From NCBI GenBank assembly GCA_019241735.1, contig JAFAWN010000188.1, forward strand, positions 1-8,046: a DNA stretch of 8,046 nucleotides, read 5' to 3'. The notes beneath the pieces were generated by a model, which was not told where the DNA came from, made no database searches, and was given only the letters and a program-made list of their open reading frames with translations. The position numbers were made by a program, and so were the translations under genes. Source of the stretch: Terriglobales bacterium. GTDB taxonomy: Bacteria; Acidobacteriota; Terriglobia; Terriglobales; Acidobacteriaceae. Positions 1 through 7,044 of this stretch are shown here, piece by piece. Every line of letters starts with the position of its first letter. The first letter of the stretch is position 1.

Positions 1-1
1 T

Positions 2-1867
2 CTGGGGACCAATACGGGAACGATCTTCTCCTCAGCCGATGGCGGGCGTGACTGGTCAAGGCTTGCGCAGCTGGGCTCAAGTGACGACTACGTCGTGGAT
101 CATATCGTTATCGACCCGCAGAGTCCTGACCGGATGTATGCAGCAGCTTGGAGCGTTTCCGACCAGCATGCCGGTGACCTGTTCCGCTCGCTTGACGGCG
201 GGCACACTTGGTCTACTTTCCCGGACCTGCACGGACAATCGATTCGCGCTCTCGCAATTTCAGCCTCGGACCCGAAAGTTCTCGCTGTTGGCACGCTCGT
301 TGGAGTATTCCGCACAGTCGATGGTGGATTGACCTGGCCGAGGATTACACCTAACAGCCAGGAAGTGAAAAACATCGAATCCCTGGCGATCGACCCAAAA
401 AATCCTGATGTTGTTTATGCCGGGACGTGGCACCTGGCATGGAAGACGCCCGACGGCGGCGCGAGCTGGCAACATATAAATAAGGGCATGATAGATGACT
501 CCGATGTTTTCTCAGTCATCGTCGATTCGACCAATCCGTCTGTGGTCTTCGCCAGCGCATGCTCTGGGATTTACAAGAGCGAGACCGCTGGAGATTCATT
601 CCACAAATTGCAGGGAATCCCATTCACCGCGCGTCGCACCCGCGTACTTAAGCAGGACCCCGGCAATCCCGCAATTGTTTATGCCGGAACCACCGAGGGA
701 CTGTGGAAGACGTCTGATGGGGGTAAAACCTGGAAATCGCTCACTGGACCCGATGTGGTAGTGAATGATGTGCTGGTGGATCCGCGAAATTCGGGCCATG
801 TGATGCTGGCGACGGATCGCGGCGGCGTGATGTCCAGCAACGACGGCGGCGTAAGCTTTTCGCCTTCCAATCGGGGGTACAGCCATCGCTATGTCACCTC
901 GATCGTCGAGGATGCCAGCGAACCGGGTACTATTCTCGTCGGTATTGTGAACGATAAAGAATGGGGAGGCGTATTCTCGTTTCGCGAAGGAGAACGCTGG
1001 CAGCAGAGAAGCTCAGGCTTGGGCGGCCGCGACGTTTTTGCGTTGAAGCAGGCCAGCAATGGAGATTTTGTCGCCGGCACCAACCGGGGAGTCTTCCTGC
1101 TTGCGCGCGGCAGTCACGAGTGGAAGCCAATTAACACGGTGGTCATCGAAAAAACCACGCTGCGCAGCGTCAAGAGTTTAAAGCAAGTGCCCGCCAAGGG
1201 CGCAAGAGCGAAGAAGACCGCCCCGGCGGTCACGAAGACTTACGCGCGATCGACGCTGGATGCGCGGATCAATGACCTTGAGATCGGCCCCACGCAATGG
1301 TTCGCGGCAACTTCCGCCGGTCTGTTTACCAGTTCAAATCACGGCGCAAGTTGGACGGGAGGGCCGGTGCTGGGGAAACAGGAATTCGTCGCGGTAAAGG
1401 CGCATGGCGAATTGATTGTCGCCGCCACCCGCACCAATGTTCTGGTTTCAACGAACGGAGGCGCGGCATGGCAGCAGGCGGGCCTTCCGGCATTTGTGAC
1501 AAGCATTCGTAATCTGGAACTCACTCCCGAAGCAGAGGTAATGGTGGCAACGCGCGAGGGCGCTTTCCGTAACTCTGATTCCGGAGCTACCTGGGAGCGC
1601 ATGCTGAACGGCTTACCCGACAAAGAGATCAGCTCCATCAGCTACGACAAGAGCAAGCAACGCCTGTTAGCGACGAGCACCGTCACTGGCGTCGTTTTTG
1701 AAAGTCATGATGGAGGCCGAAGCTGGCAGCGTGGCCCGGATTCCGGATATCCACTACGCCTGGTCAGTGTCGTCCGTGGCCGCTTGATGGGCGCGACACC
1801 GTTTGATGGGGTGATTGTGCAGCCGGAGGAGAATCTGCAAAAGGTCGCCTCGGCAGGATTGCAGTAG
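2..1867 (+). CDS. BNR/Asp-box repeat beta-propeller protein (5' end outside window)
   Basis: This is a repeat protein of the sortilin/VPS10-like, WD40/YVTN/BNR class (often named glycosyl hydrolase or photosystem II stability factor-like). The frame is open from base 2, and an Asp-box (SSADGGRDW) lies upstream of the first in-window start (GTG at 95), so the true start is outside the window. I count about eleven Asp-boxes (S-x-D-x-G-x-x-W/F), for example SLDGGHTW, TVDGGLTW, TPDGGASW, TSDGGKTW, SNDGGVSF, STNGGAAW and SHDGGRSW. They recur every 40-60 residues, as expected for stacked propeller blades, and several are preceded by 'DPxNPxxVYAGT'-type strands. A basic Lys/Ala/Thr-rich stretch at about 1145-1255 interrupts the array and probably links two propellers. 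No catalytic motif is visible; Asp-boxes are structural. Such proteins are usually exported, but the N-terminus cannot be seen here. It ends 9 bp from the convergent acyl-CoA synthetase stop. The substrate or partner is unknown. Confidence 0.9.
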   Translation: MGTNTGTIFSSADGGRDWSRLAQLGSSDDYVVDHIVIDPQSPDRMYAAAWSVSDQHAGDLFRSLDGGHTWSTFPDLHGQSIRALAISASDPKVLAVGTLVGVFRTVDGGLTWPRITPNSQEVKNIESLAIDPKNPDVVYAGTWHLAWKTPDGGASWQHINKGMIDDSDVFSVIVDSTNPSVVFASACSGIYKSETAGDSFHKLQGIPFTARRTRVLKQDPGNPAIVYAGTTEGLWKTSDGGKTWKSLTGPDVVVNDVLVDPRNSGHVMLATDRGGVMSSNDGGVSFSPSNRGYSHRYVTSIVEDASEPGTILVGIVNDKEWGGVFSFREGERWQQRSSGLGGRDVFALKQASNGDFVAGTNRGVFLLARGSHEWKPINTVVIEKTTLRSVKSLKQVPAKGARAKKTAPAVTKTYARSTLDARINDLEIGPTQWFAATSAGLFTSSNHGASWTGGPVLGKQEFVAVKAHGELIVAATRTNVLVSTNGGAAWQQAGLPAFVTSIRNLELTPEAEVMVATREGAFRNSDSGATWERMLNGLPDKEISSISYDKSKQRLLATSTVTGVVFESHDGGRSWQRGPDSGYPLRLVSVVRGRLMGATPFDGVIVQPEENLQKVASAGLQ

Positions 1868-1876
1868 CACCCAACG

Positions 1877-3658
1877 CTAATTTTGGCGAGTAGCTGAATC
1901 TGCTGCTGACAGCTCGTTCTTCGCATACATCTGGTCGATCCGGCTGCGATAGCGCTCCTCGACCGCCTTGCGCCGCACTTTCATGCTGGCGGTGAGCATT
2001 CCATTGTCGGCTGAAAACTCCTCCGCTACCAGCAGGACTTGCTTGAGCTGTTCGAAACGAGCCAGGCGGCGGTTCAAATCAGCAACGATTCCTTCATACA
2101 GAGCGTTCACCGGGGAAAGCCCAATCAAATTCTCATGCGAGTCAAATGCAATGTGATTGGACTGCGCCCAATCCCTGAGCCGCGGAAAATCTGGCGAAAT
2201 CAGGACAGCGGGAAACTTTCTGCGGTCCCCGAGCACCACCGCTTCCGCAATCAGTGGATGGTGCTTCAAGGAGTTTTCCAGTGGCTGCGGAGCGATGAAC
2301 TTGCCCCCTGAAGTCTTAATGAGATCTTTCTTGCGATCGGTGATCGACAAGAATCCATCTTCATCTATATTTCCGATATCCCCGGTATTGAACCAGCCAT
2401 TGACGAATGCGGCATCGGTTTCGGTGGGAAGGTTCCAGTATCCTCGAAAGACGGACGGCCCCCGGACCTGAACTTCGCCATCTTCTGCAATTCGCACCTC
2501 AACATTCGCAATCGGCTTGCCCACCGTGCCCAGCTTATGCGCCGCGGGATTATTCAGCGCAATCACGGGCGCGGTCTCGGTGAGCCCGTAGCCTTCATGG
2601 ATGCGGATGCCGACATCGGCATACCATTCAGCCAGCTCGCGGCCGAGCGGCGCTCCTCCAGAAATAAAATATCTCGCACGCCCACCCAGACGACGGCGGA
2701 TCGGTTGATAAACCAGCCGGTCGGCAATCTTCCACAGGAAAGAATTGGGGTTCCCTTCTTCGGATTCCAAAATTATCGAACGATGACGGCTGCCAGTGGT
2801 AAGTGCGCCACGATAGACCGCCCGCTTCAAAAACCCTTGCGTTTTAAGCTCAACTTGGGCGTGGATCTTTTCATAAACTCGGGGTACGGCTACAAAGATC
2901 GTCGGTCGAACCTCTGCCAATGCCTGCGGCAATTGACCGATGGAGGGGACATAAGCAAGGTTTACACCGCGATGCAACATCGCCAGGTCCAAGTGGCGCG
3001 CGGTAACATGCGACAGCGGTAGATACGAAACGCTGAGATCGCCCGGCCCCAGCTCAAATCCAGCAAGGGAACAGTTGATATTTCCCGCCATGTTGCCATG
3101 CGTCAGCATAACCCCCTTCGGCGTGCCTGTAGTGCCGGAAGTGTAGATAATGGTCGCAAGGTCATCAGGATGCGCGCTGCCTGCGGCCGGTTCCAACCTC
3201 GATTGGGATCGCATCAATTGCGACATCTGAACCCCGTCGGCAGTCTGAATGTCATCCATAACAATGATGTTTTCCAGTGACGTCTCCGAGCGCAGGCTGA
3301 GAATTTTTTGCAGCTGGCGCTCGTTCGCGACGAAGATCGCGCGCGCACCAGCGTCGCCAAGCATGTAGGAAGTCTGTTCCGGTGTCAGTGTGGTGTAGAT
3401 AGGCAGTACCACTGCGCCCAACAGCAGGCAGGCGAAGTCCGCGATGGTCCACTCAACCCGGTTCTCGCTCAGGATCGCGACCCGGTCACCTCGAGAAATG
3501 CCCCATTCCCGCAACTGCCGCGCAACGCCGAAAACGCGACTGCAAAAATCGTCAGCAGAAATGGGGGCCCAGCCAGAGGTCTGGCGCTGCAGCGCGACTG
3601 TGGAGTTTCCGCGCGCTGCAATCTCAAAGAAAATATCGTTAAGGGTGTCGAGGCTCAT
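1877..3658 (-). CDS. Long-chain acyl-CoA synthetase (AMP-forming), FAA1/COG1022 type
   Basis: This enzyme of the ANL adenylate-forming superfamily would activate fatty acids with ATP and CoA to acyl-CoA, at the inner face of the membrane. From the ATG at 3658 it has 593 residues. The phosphate-binding motif IIYTSGTTGTPKG lies at about 171-182, GGAPL near 334-338, YGLTETAP near 357-364, NTGD near 424-427 and the hinge DRKKDLIKTSGGK near 441-453. A candidate catalytic lysine sits in LTASMKVRR near residue 560. All core motifs are intact. An in-frame TTG at 3679 would add seven residues. I prefer the ATG because family members typically begin close to the 'SLDTLNDIFF' segment, but neither start has a good Shine-Dalgarno sequence. 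The N-terminus has no signal peptide. The gene is divergent from the peroxiredoxin and convergent with the Asp-box gene, so it is probably monocistronic. Chain-length preference cannot be read from the sequence, so I give no symbol; an automated call might be fadD or fadD15. Confidence 0.93.
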   Translation of the reverse strand: MSLDTLNDIFFEIAARGNSTVALQRQTSGWAPISADDFCSRVFGVARQLREWGISRGDRVAILSENRVEWTIADFACLLLGAVVLPIYTTLTPEQTSYMLGDAGARAIFVANERQLQKILSLRSETSLENIIVMDDIQTADGVQMSQLMRSQSRLEPAAGSAHPDDLATIIYTSGTTGTPKGVMLTHGNMAGNINCSLAGFELGPGDLSVSYLPLSHVTARHLDLAMLHRGVNLAYVPSIGQLPQALAEVRPTIFVAVPRVYEKIHAQVELKTQGFLKRAVYRGALTTGSRHRSIILESEEGNPNSFLWKIADRLVYQPIRRRLGGRARYFISGGAPLGRELAEWYADVGIRIHEGYGLTETAPVIALNNPAAHKLGTVGKPIANVEVRIAEDGEVQVRGPSVFRGYWNLPTETDAAFVNGWFNTGDIGNIDEDGFLSITDRKKDLIKTSGGKFIAPQPLENSLKHHPLIAEAVVLGDRRKFPAVLISPDFPRLRDWAQSNHIAFDSHENLIGLSPVNALYEGIVADLNRRLARFEQLKQVLLVAEEFSADNGMLTASMKVRRKAVEERYRSRIDQMYAKNELSAADSATRQN

Positions 3659-3720
3659 TAGTCGAATTGTTTGAGCCAATTCATCAGATGATTACCCACG
3701 AGCCCGTATTCGCCGGCTGG

Positions 3721-3750
3721 TTGACCTCTGAAGAGACCGGAGATTACTCT
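3721..3750 (+). promoter_or_regulatory. Weak candidate promoter for the peroxiredoxin gene
   Basis: TTGACC (3721-3726) is a good -35 hexamer. At 18 bp spacing it is followed by TACTCT (3745-3750), a poor -10 matching three of six consensus bases. It lies in the 120 bp divergent region, 29 bp before the ATG at 3779. The rest of that region (3659-3720) shows no clear promoter for the minus-strand acyl-CoA synthetase. This is a guess from hexamer similarity only. Confidence 0.3.
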
Positions 3751-3778
3751 GTAGCAGCGATTTCCTCACGGGGTTTCT

Positions 3779-4330
3779 ATGCGAAAAATTATCTTAGCAG
3801 CAATGACTGCGTGGTTCGCACTGCTGTCGTTTTCGGTGCATGCTCAGCAGCGAAATGATGTTCCGTCACTGAAAGTTGGTGACACTGCCCCGGATTTTAA
3901 ATTGCAGTACTTCGACGGCACAAAATTGAACGACGTCACGCTCAGCCAGTATCGCGGCAAGAAGAACGTCGCTCTGGCGTTCTACGTGTTTGCGTTCACC
4001 GGCGGTTGAACCCAGCAAATGAAGGCCTTTCAGCAAAGCCTCAAAAAGCTGGAAGCCGCCGACACCCAGGTCCTGGGTGTGAGCATGGACAGCCCGTTCG
4101 CCAACAAGGCATTCGCCGACCAAATCGGAGTCACTTTTCCTCTGCTCAGCGATTGGGGCGGTGAAGTGACGCATCAGTACGGAGTTTACGTGGACAAATA
4201 CAAAGCGGCGCGGCGAATCAATCTGCTGATTGGCAAAGATGGGAAGATTATCGAAGAGCAAGTGGATAAAGAGGCCATCGACCCGTCCAAATTAGTGGCT
4301 GCATGCGAGCGCCGGAAGCTGAAGGAGTGA
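3779..4330 (+). CDS. Exported selenocysteine-containing peroxiredoxin (in-frame UGA at 4007-4009)
   Basis: This thiol/selenol peroxidase of the AhpC-TSA/redoxin family would reduce H2O2 or organic hydroperoxides outside the cytoplasm. Read through the UGA it has 183 residues, a normal length. Residues 1-22 form a signal peptide (MRKIILAAM..., hydrophobic core, VHA|QQ cleavage). The mature part starts with the redoxin signature LKVGDTAPDFKLQ, then VALAFYVFAFTGG-U-TQQMKAF. The UGA codon (residue 77) occupies the peroxidatic cysteine position of the family motif FTGGCT. The conserved downstream segments LGVSMDS, FPLLSD, YGV and INLLIGKDGKI follow in the same frame without further damage. The only cysteine codon is Cys176, near the C-terminus. 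The ATG at 3779 has a weak GGGG at 3770-3773. A candidate SECIS hairpin follows the UGA. Selenoprotein peroxiredoxins are known in bacteria. The alternatives are a nonsense mutation or a sequencing error (TGC/TGT to TGA). An ordinary annotation would show only 3779-4009, a peptide lacking the catalytic centre. Confidence 0.82.
4020..4043 (+). promoter_or_regulatory. Candidate bacterial SECIS hairpin downstream of the UGA
   Basis: The stem begins 10 nt after the UGA. 4020-4022 pairs with 4041-4043, 4024-4025 with 4039-4040 and 4027-4030 with 4035-4038. That gives nine pairs with single-base bulges at A4023 and C4026 and a four-base CAGC loop (4031-4034). The loop begins 21 nt after the UGA, within the usual distance for bacterial SECIS elements. 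It departs from the common pattern because the loop G is third rather than first or second. The folding was done by eye, without energy calculation, and the region is coding, so pairing could be fortuitous. Confidence 0.4.
4062..4080 (+). repeat. Perfect 8-bp inverted repeat (hairpin) inside the peroxiredoxin gene
   Basis: ACACCCAG (4062-4069) and CTGGGTGT (4073-4080) are perfect reverse complements around a GTC loop. The hairpin covers codons of the conserved DTQVLGV segment. Its loop is 60 nt past the UGA, too far for a textbook bacterial SECIS. The CTGGGT arm can also pair with ACCCAG at 4010-4015, immediately after the UGA, which would close a larger structure around the 4020-4043 hairpin. 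A function is only a possibility. Confidence 0.45.
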
Positions 4331-4363
4331 AAAACATTCAAAGCAAACGTGCCGCTCGCAAGT

Positions 4364-4392
4364 TTGACGCTCTGTAACGCGATTGTTATGAT
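4364..4392 (+). promoter_or_regulatory. Sigma70-type promoter of tRNA-fMet
   Basis: TTGACG (-35, 4364-4369) and TATGAT (-10, 4387-4392) are separated by exactly 17 bp, and each matches five of six consensus bases. Transcription would be expected to start around 4398-4400, at the first bases of the mature tRNA. The strength and spacing fit a highly expressed stable-RNA gene. Confidence 0.82.
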
Positions 4393-4397
4393 GCTTG

Positions 4398-4474
<77 letters not shown>

Positions 4475-4589
4475 AAAAATCTTCTTCAACCCCTTCCACG
4501 AACCTCGCAATCTTCCTATTTTTAACATGCCTGATTTGCGGTTTCCCCTGAACCTGATACTCTTTCGCCCGAAAGCATAATTGCTCTGC

Positions 4590-4595
4590 GGAGGG
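4590..4595 (+). promoter_or_regulatory. Ribosome binding site deciding the SBP56-like start
   Basis: GGAGGG stands 6 nt before the ATG at 4602 and is the best Shine-Dalgarno sequence in the window. It selects 4602 over the in-frame TTG at 4581, which lies upstream of this site. A CATAAT hexamer at 4576-4581 could be a -10 box but has no convincing -35. The rest of 4475-4589 holds no other recognisable signal. Confidence 0.8.
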
Positions 4596-4601
4596 ATATT
4601 G

Positions 4602-5814
4602 ATGCGGCGTCCACTCTCAATCGTGGCTGTCCTAATTTGGCTTGCTCTACCGTCTATGTACGCGCAGCAAGCACAACCACGAACTGGGCACTACCTATTT
4701 GCCTGGACCGGAGACGTGGACAACAAAGGCAAAGACTTTCTCGCGGTGATTGATGCGGATCCATCTTCGCCCTCGTACGGACATCTGGTGACGACTGTCG
4801 CCACTGACCAGCAGACCGTGTACGTACATCACACGGAATACACAATGCCTGCCAGCGGAATGCTTTTTGCCAACGATCATGACGCCGGGCGGACTTTTAT
4901 CTTTGATGTCCGCGACGCATTACATCCGACGGTTGCGGCTTCGTTCACAGAAATGGCCGGTTATATGCATCCACATTCATTCCAGCGGTTGCCTAACGGC
5001 CACGTGCTCGCCACATTCCAGCACACGCATCATGGCAGCGCTGAAGGGAACATGGGCATGAGCGGGGGCTTGGTGGAGATCGATGATCGGGGAAAGCTGA
5101 TTCGCGCCAATAGCAATGCGGATCCGGCTCTCCCTGATGCTCTCCTCACTCCTTACAGCCTGGTTGTTCTTCCGGAACTCGACCGCATTATCTCCACCAA
5201 CTCCTCGATGGATATCGAGGATATCTTCCGCGGAGTCTCCTATCAGCTTTGGCGTCTGTCTGACCTCAAATTGCTTAAGACCGAATATTTTGATGTTGGG
5301 GAGAACCGCTACGCTCAGATTAGCCCGGAAGAGCCTGCGTCTCGGACCGGATGGATCGATTTTTGTGCAAACGGTAAGTTGCGGGATCGAGCGCATTACC
5401 GGGGTCAGCAGCGACCAGCCGAAATCGCAGCTGGTATATACACTGCCCGGAAACTGGTGCGGCGTCCCCACCATCGTTGGACATTATCTGGTGCAGAGCG
5501 TGCCGGCGGAGCACGGTCTGATTGTGCTCGACATCAGGAATGGAGCGAAGCCGGTGGAGGTCTCACGCTTGAAGATCAGCGAAACATTCAAACCACATTG
5601 GACAGGGTGGGATGCCAAGACACAGCGGTTGGTAGTCACGGGTAGAGAGCCCCGCCTGTTCCTCGTGAAGCTAGATCAATCGACCGGTGCTATCACTATG
5701 GACGATAGTTTTCACGATGCGGACGGCAAGCCGGGCTTTAACTTCGCCGATCGCGAGTGGCCGCACGGGTGGAAGGGATCGGGGCTGCCGCACGGAGTGG
5801 TTTTCTCGCGCTAA
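4602..5814 (+). pseudogene. Exported SBP56-like beta-propeller (selenium-binding protein/methanethiol oxidase family), frameshifted near 5337
   Basis: The protein resembles the SBP56/SELENBP1 family, members of which oxidise methanethiol. It is probably periplasmic: residues 1-21 form a signal peptide (LSIVAVLIWLALP core, MYA|QQ). Family-like blocks in order are FLAVIDADPSSP (46-57), VHHTEY (75-80), TFIFDVRDALHPT (98-110), MHPHS (122-126) and GGLVEI (155-160), then QTVSCGIERI. The histidine clusters at 76-77, 122-124 and 141-144 could bind metal. The reading frame breaks after residue 245 (EEP): omitting one base near G5337 rejoins the frame to RLGPDGSIFVQT and runs to the stop at 5812-5814, giving 403 residues. 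Without correction the frame runs on to 5645 with an unrelated, low-complexity tail. There is no homopolymer or known slippery site there, so this is either a sequencing error or a real recent mutation; both halves otherwise look intact. The name 'selenium-binding' does not imply selenocysteine. Confidence 0.75.
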
Positions 5815-5852
5815 GCCGCTGGCCTCCTAGCATCGAATAGATTGGATTGCGA

Positions 5853-5882
5853 TGCGGAGAGTACCTCTCGGGACCTTCCGCA
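5853..5882 (+). repeat. Inverted repeat in the intergenic region before galT
   Basis: TGCGGA (5853-5858) pairs perfectly with TCCGCA (5877-5882). A competing inner hairpin, GAGAG/CTCTC around TAC, spans 5857-5869. No T-run follows, so it is not a typical intrinsic terminator; it may be a weak terminator, an operator or chance. Between it and the galT start, a TAATAAT at 5896-5902 could be a -10 element, but no matching -35 is evident. Confidence 0.3.
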
Positions 5883-5919
5883 CCAACAATCGACCTAATA
5901 ATTACGTCATTCTTTCACC

Positions 5920-6954
5920 ATGACGCCTAATCTGATTGACTCATCGCATCGCAGGCTCAATCCACTTACCGGCGAATGGGTGGTGGTCTCACCCCACCGC
6001 ACCAAGAGACCCTGGCAGGGACAAGTGGAGGATGTTCCTCCTGAAAATAAGGCTGATTATGATCCCATCTGCTATCTGTGCCCGGGGAATGCGCGCGCAG
6101 GAGGAAAGCGGAATGAGCAATACACCTCCACGTACGTGTTTGACAATGATTTTCCCGGGCTGCAACAAGAAATCACTCACGAGGCAGACGACGCAAAAAG
6201 ATCTGAGTTGCTAGTAGCACGCCCGGAACGCGGAATCTGCCGGGTGGGGTGTTTCTCCCCAAAACACAATGTGACATTGGCCGACATGCCAGTTGCCGAG
6301 ATCAAAATGGTGGTTGGGATGTGGGCAGAACAATTCAAGGATCTCGGCGGTCGAGATTTCATTCAGTACGTGCAGATTTTCGAGAATCGTGGCGCCATGA
6401 TGGGCGCAAGCAACCCTCATCCGCATTGCCAGATATGGGGCACGGAATCACTTCCGAACGAACCGGCAAAAGAACAGGCTTCAATGCACCGGTACATGGC
6501 GGAAAAGCGCAAATGTCTGCTATGCGACTACCTGGAGATTGAAGTGTCGAGCGGTGAGCGCCTGATATTTCAAAACGATGATTTTGCCGTAGTGGTGCCC
6601 TTTTGGGCGATCTGGCCCTTTGAAACGCTTATCGTCTCGCGCAACCATATTCCAGATATTGCAAGTCTCTCCGATACCGGCAAAGACGGACTGGCCGCAG
6701 TCTTGCAAAAAATCGTACGTGGTTATGACAGGCTCTTTAACGCGCCGTTTCCGTATTCGATGGGATTTCATCAGCAACCGTGTTCAGGGAAGAATCATCC
6801 CGAATGGCACTTTCACGGCCACTTTTATCCTCCACTGCTGCGCTCCGCAAGCATTAAAAAGTTCATGGTGGGCTTTGAGTTGCTTGGCAGTCCGCAACGC
6901 GACATCCTGCCGGAATCGGCGGCCGAACGTTTGCGGGCAGTGTGCAAGCCTTAG
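5920..6954 (+). CDS. galT: Galactose-1-phosphate uridylyltransferase (class I)
   Basis: This is the Leloir pathway enzyme (EC 2.7.7.12), exchanging UMP between UDP-glucose and galactose-1-phosphate in the cytoplasm. Its 344 residues are close to the E. coli protein (348). The zinc-site cysteines are in CYLC (51, 54), with His116 in PKHN. The active site NPHPHCQIW gives His167 as likely zinc ligand, His169 as the uridylylated nucleophile and Gln171. The cysteine after HPH also occurs in the human enzyme. The second metal site is represented by Glu181, His284, His297 and His299. The C-terminal block YPPLLRSASIKKFMVGFELL is strongly GalT-like. The protein stops just after AERLRAV, a few residues earlier than E. 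coli. The ATG at 5920 has no recognisable Shine-Dalgarno sequence. No galK, galE or galM is in the window, so any gal operon partner lies elsewhere. It is convergent with the peptidase gene. Confidence 0.96.
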   Translation: MTPNLIDSSHRRLNPLTGEWVVVSPHRTKRPWQGQVEDVPPENKADYDPICYLCPGNARAGGKRNEQYTSTYVFDNDFPGLQQEITHEADDAKRSELLVARPERGICRVGCFSPKHNVTLADMPVAEIKMVVGMWAEQFKDLGGRDFIQYVQIFENRGAMMGASNPHPHCQIWGTESLPNEPAKEQASMHRYMAEKRKCLLCDYLEIEVSSGERLIFQNDDFAVVVPFWAIWPFETLIVSRNHIPDIASLSDTGKDGLAAVLQKIVRGYDRLFNAPFPYSMGFHQQPCSGKNHPEWHFHGHFYPPLLRSASIKKFMVGFELLGSPQRDILPESAAERLRAVCKP

Positions 6955-7044
6955 CGCGCGGACGTCTACTCTCCCGGTACGCAGCTGCGCCAGATACGCA
7001 TCACCGCTCGGGAATATGTCAGCCAGCGCTTTGTTATCCAGAGG

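Noticed and set aside
2537..3022. Plus-strand open frame of 161 residues
   Set aside because: It lies entirely antisense to the strongly supported acyl-CoA synthetase and has no recognisable domain or start signal.
3658..3776. Short minus-strand frame ending in a TAA that overlaps the ATG of the acyl-CoA synthetase (TAATG), possible leader peptide
   Set aside because: It has only about 40 codons between stops, no Shine-Dalgarno sequence and no family signal. The stop-start overlap is likely chance.
3667..3858. 63-residue plus-strand frame overlapping the peroxiredoxin start
   Set aside because: It is out of frame with the signal peptide of the peroxiredoxin, covers the divergent promoter region and resembles nothing recognisable.
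3779..4009. A stand-alone 76-residue protein followed by a separate 103-residue gene starting at 4019
   Set aside because: Both pieces are in the same frame and together make one complete redoxin domain. The ATG at 4019 is an internal methionine with no ribosome binding site, and neither half would contain an active site.
5330..5342. Programmed +1 frameshifting in the SBP56-like gene
   Set aside because: There is no slippery sequence, in-frame stop or rare-codon pause at the junction (CCT GCG), and the family is not known for recoding. An error or mutation is simpler.
6955..7044. Possible intrinsic terminator between the convergent galT and peptidase genes
   Set aside because: I found no stable GC-rich hairpin followed by a T-run on either strand.
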